DNA from: Pseudomonadota bacterium
Lineage (GTDB): Bacteria > Pseudomonadota > Alphaproteobacteria > Rhizobiales > Xanthobacteraceae
Direction of reading: 5' to 3'
DNA: 9,952 nt
NCBI GenBank assembly: GCA_023417665.1
Contig: JAEZFA010000229.1
Span: 1 to 9,952, forward strand
Shown: piece after piece, positions 1-6,276 of the stretch
How the letters are laid out: every line of letters begins with the position of its first letter
Numbering within the stretch: position 1 is the first letter of the stretch
Notes under the pieces: model-generated
Databases searched by the model: none
Told to the model about the DNA's origin: nothing
Seen by the model: the letters and a program-made list of their open reading frames with translations, nothing else
Made by a program: the position numbers and the translations under genes

Positions 1-33
1 GAACTAGGCTGCTTAAGCCGGTTCCAGACAACC

Positions 34-53
34 CTTCCGGCCTGGATCGGAAG
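34..53 (-). terminator. weak hairpin after the hydrolase gene
   Basis: CTTCCG (34-39) and CGGAAG (48-53) form a 6-bp stem with an 8-nt loop, ending 3 bases beyond the hydrolase stop codon in the direction of its transcription. The tail on the minus strand (GGTTGTCTGG) has no run of T, so this is at best a weak Rho-independent terminator or a 3'-end stabilising hairpin. The rest of 1-56 shows nothing I can name. Confidence 0.25.
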
Positions 54-56
54 CGT

Positions 57-1031
57 TCAGTTCATGTGCTTGTCGAGGAACGACAACACCTTCGCGGGGT
101 GACGGCCGAACCAGTTATAGCCGTCCTTGAAGCGCGCGCTCGTGCCTTCGATCCAATGCAGTTCCTTGTCGTTGCTGGCGAGGGCGTCGAACGTGCTCTG
201 GGCGTCGCCCGGATTTTCGATGATGGCGTCGTCGCGCACCTGCCACATCATGACCGGCAGTTTGACATTCGGAGCCCAGAGCTTGCCCGACATATCGGCC
301 GCGGCGAAGCCGCCGAGCTTTAGAATTTCGAGGTCGATCAGTTCCTGATACTGGGCGATGCCTTGCGCCACGCCGAGCTTGCCGAACACCGAGGACATGT
401 TCGGCACCAGCGGGCTGCACATGCACTTCACGTTCTCGAACAGTTCCGGATGCTTGCTGATCGCGGCATATTGCGAGACGCCGCCGAGACACTGGCTGAA
501 CAGGGCGACATCCATCTTGCCCATGCGCGGATGCGCGTCGACGAATTTCTTCACGCCGACGCAGTCGCGCCATTCCCACTGGCCGACGCCGCATACACCG
601 CCGTTGGCCGCGCCGCTTTGCCCATGATTGCGGAAGTCATAGGTCAGCACGTTGTAGCCGGCATCGGTCAGGTGCTTGTACTGGATGACAAAGTCGATCT
701 CGACCGGCTCGATGAAGTTGCTCCAAGGCTCGCCCATGTGGCCGGGATAGCCGGCGCGGCACATCGGCAGCGCGTGGTTGAAGATGACGAGCTTTTTGCT
801 CTCACCACCCTTGGCCGGAATGTACCAGGCTTCGAGCGGCGTGCCGTCGTCCGACGGGATCGACAGATCGCTCCAGCCCGTCATGCCGTATTCGTCGGGG
901 TTCTTGAAAATGAAGCTGCGGGGCATCTTGACCATGCCGGCCAGCGCTTTGACCTTGGCATGATCTTCTTTGGAGATGGTTTTTTCCTGCTCCAAAGCCT
1001 TCTGCATCCGTTCCTTCGATATTCCGGTCAT
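57..1031 (-). CDS. alpha/beta hydrolase with Cys at the nucleophile elbow
   Basis: A 324-residue cytoplasmic alpha/beta hydrolase; no signal peptide is visible. In order: strand and oxyanion-loop segment VIFNHALP (82-89), the D-x-R-x-H-G-x-S-G block (132-140) typical of the fold, the nucleophile elbow SQCLGG (179-184), a candidate acid at Asp267/Asp268 and a candidate His at 311 in GRHPAKVLSFL. The elbow has Cys181 where most relatives have Ser, and Ser179 replaces the first Gly of G-x-S-x-G. Cys elbows are known in dienelactone hydrolases and PHA synthases, but the surrounding sequence is not clearly either, so the substrate is unknown. The ATG at 1031 is chosen because AAGGGAG (1038-1044) lies 6 bases upstream; a GTG at 1067 would add 12 residues rich in Arg and Pro. 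Divergence from a LysR gene suggests that regulator controls it (inference). Confidence 0.85.
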   Translation of the reverse strand: MTGISKERMQKALEQEKTISKEDHAKVKALAGMVKMPRSFIFKNPDEYGMTGWSDLSIPSDDGTPLEAWYIPAKGGESKKLVIFNHALPMCRAGYPGHMGEPWSNFIEPVEIDFVIQYKHLTDAGYNVLTYDFRNHGQSGAANGGVCGVGQWEWRDCVGVKKFVDAHPRMGKMDVALFSQCLGGVSQYAAISKHPELFENVKCMCSPLVPNMSSVFGKLGVAQGIAQYQELIDLEILKLGGFAAADMSGKLWAPNVKLPVMMWQVRDDAIIENPGDAQSTFDALASNDKELHWIEGTSARFKDGYNWFGRHPAKVLSFLDKHMN

Positions 1032-1159
1032 CTCTGGCTCCCTTGTTTCACGGCGTGCCGGGGGCACGATCTCGGAGGACTTGGGCCGTAAGCTAGGTGG
1101 AGAATTGTATCGAATAAATGCTCTAGACCTTGCATGAGTGTTTAGTAATAATTGACAAT
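1032..1159. promoter_or_regulatory. divergent promoter region, hydrolase / LysR
   Basis: A 128-bp intergenic stretch whose right half is markedly AT-rich against GC-rich surroundings. On the minus strand TACAAT (1104-1109) is a good -10 for the hydrolase, but no matching -35 is visible at 17 bases, as is common for LysR-activated promoters. Candidate operators are ATGC-N10-GCAT (1118-1135) and the palindrome ATTGACAAT (1151-1159), which abuts the LysR start and could serve autorepression. All assignments are inferences from pattern and layout. Confidence 0.4.
1038..1044 (-). promoter_or_regulatory. ribosome binding site of the hydrolase gene
   Basis: On the minus strand AAGGGAG lies 6 bases before the ATG at 1031. 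It decides between this start and the upstream in-frame GTG at 1067. Confidence 0.6.
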
Positions 1160-2101
1160 ATGACGTTCAGTCCGTCCCAGCTTCCCGCCATGGCGTGGTT
1201 CGTCCACGTCGCGCGCCGCCGCAGCTTCACCAAGGCCGCGACCGACATCGGGGTGACGCGGGCCGCGCTGTCGCAGCACGTCAAAGCGCTGGAGCAGCAG
1301 CTCAACGTGCGGCTCCTCCATCGCACGACGCGCGACATGTCATTGACCGAAGAAGGCCAGCGTCTGTTCGACGTGTTGCAACCGGCGTTTGCCAACATCG
1401 AAAGCGCAGTCACGCAATTGCGGGAAGCCGGTGCCGAACCATCCGGCGTGATCCGCTTGTCCGTATCGCGCGTGGCCGCGCGTTCGTTGATTGAGCCGCG
1501 TCTGGCGGAGTTTCTTTCGCGCAATCCGAAACTCGGGCTGGAGCTGGTGACCGATGACGGGTTCTCCAACATCGTCGCCGACGGTCTCGATGCCGGCATT
1601 CGATTGGGCGAAAGCCTAGACGACCAGATGATCGCGGTGCCGATCACGCCGCCGCTGGAAATGGCGATCGTGGGATCGCCCGCCTATTTCGAGCGCCATG
1701 GCGTTCCCGCGACCCCGCATGAGCTGAAGCATCACAACTGTCTGGCCTATCGTTTCACTACAAGCGGTGCGATCGACCGCTGGGCCTTCGACGCGCCCGG
1801 CACTGACGCGCAGACCATCGTCTATGACCCGAAAGGGAATGCCGTCTTCAACGACGACGACAGCATGCTGCGCGCCGCACTGCAGGGCGTCGGCCTCGTT
1901 CAGCACATCGATCTTTGCGTGCGCCAGCATCTGCGCGACGGTGCGCTGATGCGCGTGCTGCTGCCTTGGGCGCGGCCTCGTTCCGCTTTCTTTATCTATG
2001 TGCCGTCGCGTGCCCAGATGCCCGCGAAGACTCGCGCGCTGGTGGACTTCCTGGTCGAGCAGCGCAAAGAGCTCGCGCGGGAAATGCGCACCAAAGCCTG
2101 A
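1160..2101 (+). CDS. LysR-family transcriptional regulator
   Basis: A 313-residue LysR-type regulator of usual family length. The N-terminal winged helix-turn-helix spans about residues 5-66, with the recognition region around FTKAATDIGVTRAALSQ (23-39) and the family-typical LEQQLNVRLLHRTTR (44-58) followed by SLTEEG (61-66). A linker helix runs to about 90, and a periplasmic-binding-protein-like effector domain follows from about 95 to 300, resembling the CrgA-like branch. The ATG at 1160 is chosen because the protein then begins a few residues before the first helix, as usual. A TTG at 1130 would add 10 residues, and neither start has a clear Shine-Dalgarno. It is divergent from the Cys-elbow hydrolase, its likely target. 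The effector is unknown. Confidence 0.92.
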   Translation: MTFSPSQLPAMAWFVHVARRRSFTKAATDIGVTRAALSQHVKALEQQLNVRLLHRTTRDMSLTEEGQRLFDVLQPAFANIESAVTQLREAGAEPSGVIRLSVSRVAARSLIEPRLAEFLSRNPKLGLELVTDDGFSNIVADGLDAGIRLGESLDDQMIAVPITPPLEMAIVGSPAYFERHGVPATPHELKHHNCLAYRFTTSGAIDRWAFDAPGTDAQTIVYDPKGNAVFNDDDSMLRAALQGVGLVQHIDLCVRQHLRDGALMRVLLPWARPRSAFFIYVPSRAQMPAKTRALVDFLVEQRKELAREMRTKA

Positions 2102-2111
2102 TCGTGGCGTT

Positions 2112-2144
2112 GTCCGGTCAAGCCGCGCAACGATAACCCCGGAC
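2112..2144. terminator. possible stem between convergent LysR and pckA genes
   Basis: GTCCGG (2112-2117) and CCGGAC (2139-2144) are perfect inverted repeats, but the 21-nt loop is long and no T tract follows on either strand. It lies in the 96-bp gap between the convergent stop codons, where a shared terminator would be expected. This is weak evidence only. Confidence 0.2.
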
Positions 2145-2197
2145 CGAACCAAATCCCGCTACCAGAGCAGATGGCGAGCAGCCCGGGTGTTGCGCGC

Positions 2198-3817
2198 TTA
2201 TTCCGCGGCGAGACGTACCGCCGGCGCGGCATCCTTCACCGCGGCATCGACGTGGCTCTCGAACTTCTGGAAGTTCTTCTGGAACATGCCGACGAGGTTG
2301 CGCGCCGTCTCGTCGAATTCGGCCTTGTTGGCCCAGGTCTTCGACGGATAGAGCAGATGCGGCTCCACGCCTTGCACCGAATTCGGCACCGAGAAGCCGA
2401 AATAAGGATCCGTGTGGAAGTCGGCATCGTGCAGCGAGCCGTTCAACGCGGCGGTCACCAGCGCGCGGGTCGCCTTGATCGGCATGCGGCGGCCGACGCC
2501 ATACTTGCCGGCGGTCCATCCGGAGTTCACGAGCCAGCAATCGACCTTATGCTTGGCGATGTATTCCTTCAGAAGCTTCGCATATTCCGACGGATGCAGC
2601 GGCAGGAAGGGCGAGCCGAAGCAGGTCGAGAATTCCGGCTGCACGCCGGTGAGCCCCTTCTCGGTGCCCGCGACCTTCGCGGTATAGCCCGAGAGGAAGT
2701 GATACATCGCCTGCTCGGGCGTGAGTTTCGCGATCGGCGGCATCACGCCGAAGGCATCCGCAGTCAGCATGATGATGTTCTTCGGATGCGCCGCCCGGCC
2801 GGTGCGCGAGGCGTTCGGAATGAAGTCGAGCGGATAGGCCGAGCGCGTGTTCTCGGTCTTGGAGATGTCGGTGTAATCGGGCACGCGGCTCACCGGATCG
2901 AAGCCGACATTCTCGAGGATCGCGCCGAAACGATTGGTCGCGTCCCAGATCATCGGCTCGTTTTCCTGGGAGAGGTTCACGCATTTCGCGTAGCAGCCGC
3001 CCTCGAAATTGAAGATGCCGTCAGGGCCCCAGCCGGTTTCGTCGTCGCCGATCAGCGTGCGGTTCGGATCGGCCGAAAGCGTGGTCTTGCCGGTGCCGGA
3101 AAGACCGAAGAACAGCGCGCTCTCCTTGCCGTCGTTGGAGACGTTGGCCGAGCAATGCATCGGCATCACGCCCTGCTGCGGGAGATAGAAGTTCAGCGTG
3201 GTGAAGACCGACTTCTTCATTTCGCCGGCATAGGAGGAGCCGGCGATCAGCACGATTTTGCGGGTGAAGTCGATCGCGACCATGGTGTCGGAGCCTTCGC
3301 GGCTGCCGTGGCGCTTGGGATCGGGCTTGAAGGAGGGGAAGTCGAGAATCGTGAGTTCCGGCGCGAACTTCGCAAGCTCTTCGGCTTCGGGGCGGATCAG
3401 CAGCGTGCGGATGAACAGCGAGTGCCAGGCGAGTTCGGTAAAGACGCGGACCTTGATGCGGTATTTCGGATCGGCGCCGCCGAAAAGGTCCTGGGCGAAC
3501 AGCTCTTTGCCTTTGGCGTGAGCGAGAAAGTCTTCGAGCAGATTGTTGAAGTGTTCCTTGGATACTTTCTTGTTGTTGTCCCACCAGACGGTTTTCTCGG
3601 TCAGTTCATCGACGACCGTATGTTTGTCTTTCGGGGAGCGTCCGGTGTGGTGGCCGGTTTCGGCACACAGCGCACCGCCTTCGACGATCTGCGATTCCTG
3701 CCGCTGCAGGGAGTGCTCGTAGAGTGCAGGCGTCTGCAGATTCCAATGCACCGCCTTCAGGCCGGAAAAGCCGAATTTGTCGGCGCCATGTGCGCTTCTG
3801 ATACCGGATTCGTTCAC
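2198..3817 (-). CDS. pckA: phosphoenolpyruvate carboxykinase (ATP)
   Basis: Converts oxaloacetate plus ATP to phosphoenolpyruvate, CO2 and ADP, the committing step of gluconeogenesis from C4-dicarboxylates; cytosolic. At 539 residues it has the normal length of the ATP-type enzyme. Visible motifs: HHTGRSPKDK (56-65) with the substrate-binding Arg60, SSYAGEMKKS (194-203) with the metal/substrate Lys pair, the P-loop GLSGTGKTTLS (238-248), the metal site LIGDDETGWG (255-264), and RSAYPLDFIPN (325-335) with its conserved Arg. All key residues are present, so it should be active. The start is GTG at 3817, with a strong GGGAGG upstream. Downstream it converges on the LysR gene; upstream is a 230-bp leader with inverted repeats. 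In Agrobacterium pckA lies next to chvGI and is acid-induced through it; similar control here is inferred. Confidence 0.98.
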   Translation of the reverse strand: MNESGIRSAHGADKFGFSGLKAVHWNLQTPALYEHSLQRQESQIVEGGALCAETGHHTGRSPKDKHTVVDELTEKTVWWDNNKKVSKEHFNNLLEDFLAHAKGKELFAQDLFGGADPKYRIKVRVFTELAWHSLFIRTLLIRPEAEELAKFAPELTILDFPSFKPDPKRHGSREGSDTMVAIDFTRKIVLIAGSSYAGEMKKSVFTTLNFYLPQQGVMPMHCSANVSNDGKESALFFGLSGTGKTTLSADPNRTLIGDDETGWGPDGIFNFEGGCYAKCVNLSQENEPMIWDATNRFGAILENVGFDPVSRVPDYTDISKTENTRSAYPLDFIPNASRTGRAAHPKNIIMLTADAFGVMPPIAKLTPEQAMYHFLSGYTAKVAGTEKGLTGVQPEFSTCFGSPFLPLHPSEYAKLLKEYIAKHKVDCWLVNSGWTAGKYGVGRRMPIKATRALVTAALNGSLHDADFHTDPYFGFSVPNSVQGVEPHLLYPSKTWANKAEFDETARNLVGMFQKNFQKFESHVDAAVKDAAPAVRLAAE

Positions 3818-4047
3818 GAGACTTCCTCCCGACCGTACAGGCTATTGCCTGCCACTTCGATCGCATCGCTTTTTCAAGAACAGGAGGGCGGCAACGGGGC
3901 AAATGCGCTTGCCCGGCCTGCGGCCCCCCGGAAAGCGCGGCACCATATTGGCCGACCCGAGGCTTGTGAAGCCTTTATGTCAATGCAACGCCTTGAAGTT
4001 TCGTTGCAGCGCGTAAAAGACGCGGGGACTGCCCGGTAACCCTACCT
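3818..4047 (-). promoter_or_regulatory. pckA leader and promoter region with three inverted repeats
   Basis: This 230-bp stretch between the HugZ-like stop and the pckA start is the longest gene-free interval of the window. Reading toward pckA it holds a TTGACA match to a -35 element (3979-3984) without an evident -10, then three short inverted repeats: AGGCTT-gtg-AAGCCT (3960-3974), GGGCAA-N6-TTGCCC (3897-3914) and CAGGC-tatt-GCCTG (3838-3851), the last just above the ribosome binding site. They may be operators for a pckA regulator or leader-RNA hairpins. Rhizobia are known to control pckA through a LacI-family regulator (PckR) and through ChvI, but I cannot match a binding consensus here. 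The repeat at 3897-3914 could also end the upstream HugZ-like transcript, although no T tract follows. Confidence 0.45.
3824..3830 (-). promoter_or_regulatory. ribosome binding site of pckA, fixing a GTG start
   Basis: The minus strand reads GGGAGGA then AGTCTC then GTG. This near-perfect Shine-Dalgarno, 6 bases before the codon at 3817, supports GTG as the true pckA start. Confidence 0.7.
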
Positions 4048-4776
4048 TCAGGCCGCCTGCGCGCGAGCTTCCTTGGCAAGCTTCGCAAGCGTCACCCGTA
4101 ATTCCGCGGGTTTGGTCAGGCGCTCCGGGAAATCGAGCCGCCGCACGATCTCGCCGGCCATCAGGTCGCAGCCTTCCGGATCGAGCGAAACCATGCGCCA
4201 TTCCGCCTCGTTCGCCTTCAGAAGCTGCGTCGCATAAAGCGAAATGGCGTCGCGATGATCCTCGTTCATGTGGCTGATCGCGCTTTCTTCGGCGGCAACC
4301 AGTTCGGCGGCATCGGCAACTTCGGTCTTCAGGTCCTTGCCTTCGATGCCGACGATCCGGCCGAAACCCGCGACGAGATGCGCGCTCTCAACCTCGATGC
4401 GGTACCAGGCGAAATCGGGAAACTTGGTGAATCCCTTCGACGTGCTGTGGCGCGCGGCATGACGCCGGGCGGCGGCAGGATCTTCGGTCACCGCAATCTT
4501 TCCCATCAGGCTGACGCGGCCGATTGCCAGCGGATCGCCGGGGCGGCGCTCTTCCAGCATCAGCGAAACCCGCGGGTCGCGCTTGAAGTTGGCGGTGTGC
4601 TTGGCGAGGTTCGACAGAAACATCACCGGCGAGTTGTCCGGCAGGGTCGAAACCGTCACCAGCGAGGCATAGGGCCCACCATCCGCGTTCAGGGTCGCGA
4701 GCGCCCCGGTGCGGGCTTCGCGGATGAGCCGCTTGGCATAGGTTGCGGCGTCGAAGTCTTCGGCCGGCTGCTTCAT
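4048..4776 (-). CDS. HugZ-like split-barrel protein with DUF2470 domain
   Basis: A 242-residue cytoplasmic protein of the HugZ/pyridoxamine 5'-phosphate oxidase-like superfamily. The N-terminal split barrel (about 10-145) contains TGALATL (23-29), LAKHTANFKRDPRVSLML (57-74) and FAWYRIEVESAHLVAGFG (122-139). The C-terminal DUF2470 domain (about 163-236) contains the conserved HMNEDH (169-174). Family members bind heme, and in Helicobacter and Campylobacter degrade it for iron; whether this one degrades or only binds or traffics heme cannot be read from sequence. The ATG at 4776 is chosen because AGGA and GGAG lie 4 and 9 bases upstream; an earlier in-frame start at 4818 would add 14 residues. 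It lies 112 bp below the barrel-only paralogue on the same strand and upstream of pckA. No iron-box operator was recognised. Confidence 0.85.
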   Translation of the reverse strand: MKQPAEDFDAATYAKRLIREARTGALATLNADGGPYASLVTVSTLPDNSPVMFLSNLAKHTANFKRDPRVSLMLEERRPGDPLAIGRVSLMGKIAVTEDPAAARRHAARHSTSKGFTKFPDFAWYRIEVESAHLVAGFGRIVGIEGKDLKTEVADAAELVAAEESAISHMNEDHRDAISLYATQLLKANEAEWRMVSLDPEGCDLMAGEIVRRLDFPERLTKPAELRVTLAKLAKEARAQAA

Positions 4777-4888
4777 TGGTTCCTGCTCCAGAAATTTCCG
4801 GCAATCTCGTCGTGCCAACCATCCCGGTCAAGCGGCAACGCAATCAAGGGGTTAGATTGGAGCCGTTCTCACTACGGCGCCGCCCGCT

Positions 4889-5356
4889 TCATGGTTTGAC
4901 GCCGCCGACCAGATCCTCGGCGGCGAGATCGGTGGTCTTGCCGAAAGCGGCAATCAGGTGCCCCCGGTCCACATTGATCCGCCAGAAGGCATATTCGGGA
5001 AGCTCGGCGTATTTGATCGCCTCGGGGTGGCGCATCAAATAACGCTGGCGCATCAACCCCTTATCTACAGGTTCGGCAGTGCCCGAAATGGTCAGCCGGG
5101 CGACCACCAGCGGGTCCTCCGCCTGCGGCTTTTCCAGAAGCAGGAGCGAGACGCGGGGGTCCCTGCGGATATTTGCCGTGTGGCGGGCCTGGCCGGCGAG
5201 CAGGATCGCCGGGCAGCCGTCGGGCATCGCGGCAAGCCCCACACTGGAAACAAAGGGAAATCCGCGATCACCTTCCGTGCCGAGCGCGCCAAACAGCGTC
5301 TCGCGCAGGATGAAGCGCGCCAAGGTTCTTGGTGACTGGAAATCGTCCTGGGACAT
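4889..5356 (-). CDS. barrel-only pyridoxamine 5'-phosphate oxidase-like protein
   Basis: A 155-residue single split-barrel protein that is clearly a paralogue of the neighbouring HugZ-like gene. Both have an R-E-x-x-x-G-A-L entry strand (18-25 here), the shared H-T-A-N-x-x-R-D-P-R-V-S-L block (59-71), and an aligned FWRINVDRGHLIAAFG segment near the C terminus. It ends soon after the barrel and lacks DUF2470, so any heme-related role that needs that domain would be lost. FMN, F420 or heme binding are all possible for this fold, and the substrate cannot be named. The ATG at 5356 has only a poor ribosome binding site. It is divergent from chvI across 178 bp and could share regulatory sequence with it (inference). 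Confidence 0.82.
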   Translation of the reverse strand: MSQDDFQSPRTLARFILRETLFGALGTEGDRGFPFVSSVGLAAMPDGCPAILLAGQARHTANIRRDPRVSLLLLEKPQAEDPLVVARLTISGTAEPVDKGLMRQRYLMRHPEAIKYAELPEYAFWRINVDRGHLIAAFGKTTDLAAEDLVGGVKP

Positions 5357-5534
5357 TGGATTTCTGTAGAAAATGTAATATTTACCGGGGGTTACGTTTC
5401 AATGGGCAAGCGTCTAGGTTGTCTTTGGCCTGCGGGTCGCCCCGTCACATTTCGGCCCTGCCATAATTGTTTGAACGGCCCAATCGTATCAGTTCCAGTG
5501 ATTCCGGGGCCAGCCGGTTCCGACAGGAGACTTC
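5357..5534. promoter_or_regulatory. divergent promoter region upstream of chvI
   Basis: A 178-bp region serving chvI rightward and the barrel-only gene leftward. CATAAT (5462-5467) is a fair -10 for chvI, about 70 bases before its ATG; no consensus -35 lies 16-18 bases above it. Instead GTCACATTTC (5444-5453) covers that position, and a near copy, GTTACGTTTC (5391-5400), lies 53 bp upstream. A second TTAC (5382-5385) precedes the one in the upstream copy by 10 bp, a spacing typical of OmpR/PhoB-family direct repeats. ChvI belongs to that family, so autoregulation is plausible, though inferred. Confidence 0.4.
5525..5530 (+). promoter_or_regulatory. ribosome binding site of chvI
   Basis: AGGAGA ends 4 bases before the ATG at 5535, a strong Shine-Dalgarno match that fixes the chvI start. 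Confidence 0.7.
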
Positions 5535-6236
5535 ATGCCGACCATCGCGCTTGTGGATGACGACCGCAACATCCTGACCTCCGTTTCGATCGCGTTGGAA
5601 GCCGAAGGCTACCGGATTCTCACTTTCACAGATGGTGCTTCGGCCATTGAAGGCTTCAAGTCCAGCCCTCCCGACCTTGCGATCCTCGATATCAAGATGC
5701 CGCGCATGGACGGCATGGAGCTGCTGCGCCGCATCCGCCAGAAATCCGATCTGCCGGTGATCTTCCTCACCTCGAAGGACGAAGAGATCGACGAATTGTT
5801 CGGCCTCAAAATGGGCGCCGACGATTTCATCCGCAAACCGTTCTCGCAGCGGCTGCTGGTCGAGCGCGTCAAGGCGGTGCTGCGCCGTTTCATCCCGAAA
5901 GATGCGATGCCGCAGAAGGAAACCGATTCCGCCAAGGTGCTCGACCGCGGCCAGCTCAAGATGGACCCGGAGCGGCACACCTGCACCTGGAAGGGCGATC
6001 CGGTAACGCTCACCGTCACCGAATTCCTGATCCTGCAGGCGCTCGCGCAACGGCCCGGCGTCGTCAAAAGCCGCAACGCGCTGATGGACGCCGCCTATGA
6101 CGATCAGGTCTATGTCGATGACCGCACGATCGACAGCCACATCAAGCGGCTGCGCAAGAAGTTCAAGGCGGTCGACGACGATTTCGAAATGATCGAAACC
6201 CTGTACGGTGTCGGCTACCGCTTCAAGGAAGCGTGA
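5535..6236 (+). CDS. chvI: ChvI-type response regulator
   Basis: A 233-residue OmpR/PhoB-family response regulator, the DNA-binding partner of ChvG. The receiver domain (1 to about 120) has the acidic pocket Asp8-Asp10, phosphoacceptor Asp52 in LDIKMPRMDG, switch Thr79 in FLTSKD and Lys101 in RKPFS. The winged-helix domain (about 135-233) ends with the family signature DRTIDSHIKRLRKKF (196-210) and YGVGYRF (224-230). All phosphorylation residues are intact. In rhizobia, agrobacteria and Brucella (BvrR) this regulator controls envelope, exopolysaccharide, motility, acid-response and virulence genes. chvG follows directly, and a candidate self-binding region lies upstream. The identification is firm because of both sequence and neighbours. 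Confidence 0.95.
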   Translation: MPTIALVDDDRNILTSVSIALEAEGYRILTFTDGASAIEGFKSSPPDLAILDIKMPRMDGMELLRRIRQKSDLPVIFLTSKDEEIDELFGLKMGADDFIRKPFSQRLLVERVKAVLRRFIPKDAMPQKETDSAKVLDRGQLKMDPERHTCTWKGDPVTLTVTEFLILQALAQRPGVVKSRNALMDAAYDDQVYVDDRTIDSHIKRLRKKFKAVDDDFEMIETLYGVGYRFKEA

Positions 6237-6245
6237 CCCAACGAG

Positions 6246-6264
6246 CGCGGACGAAGCGTCCGCG
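6246..6264 (+). other. RNA hairpin between the chvI stop and chvG start
   Basis: CGCGGAC (6246-6252) and GTCCGCG (6258-6264) form a perfect 7-bp GC-rich stem around the 5-nt loop GAAGC. It lies 9 bases after the chvI stop and 12 bases before the ATG at 6277, where a ribosome binding site for chvG would be expected. It may tune the ChvI:ChvG ratio. If the GTG at 6208 is the real start, the sequence is merely coding. Confidence 0.45.
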
Positions 6265-6276
6265 GACGGCTCGCCG

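Noticed and set aside
2171..4039. A 622-codon open frame on the plus strand opposite pckA
   Set aside because: It mirrors a gene with unmistakable pckA motifs and its translation is Arg/Gly/Ala/Val-rich without recognisable domains. Long antisense frames are usual opposite GC-rich genes.
4032..4039. TTACCGGG shared by the pckA leader (minus strand) and the chvI upstream region (5383-5390), as a common regulator site
   Set aside because: One shared 8-mer between two regions of about 200 bp is expected by chance when both strands are considered, and the flanks do not match.
4889..5356. Barrel-only gene as a truncated or broken copy of the HugZ-like gene
   Set aside because: The frame is open from ATG to stop, the barrel is complete and single-barrel members of this fold are common, so it is better read as an intact paralogue.
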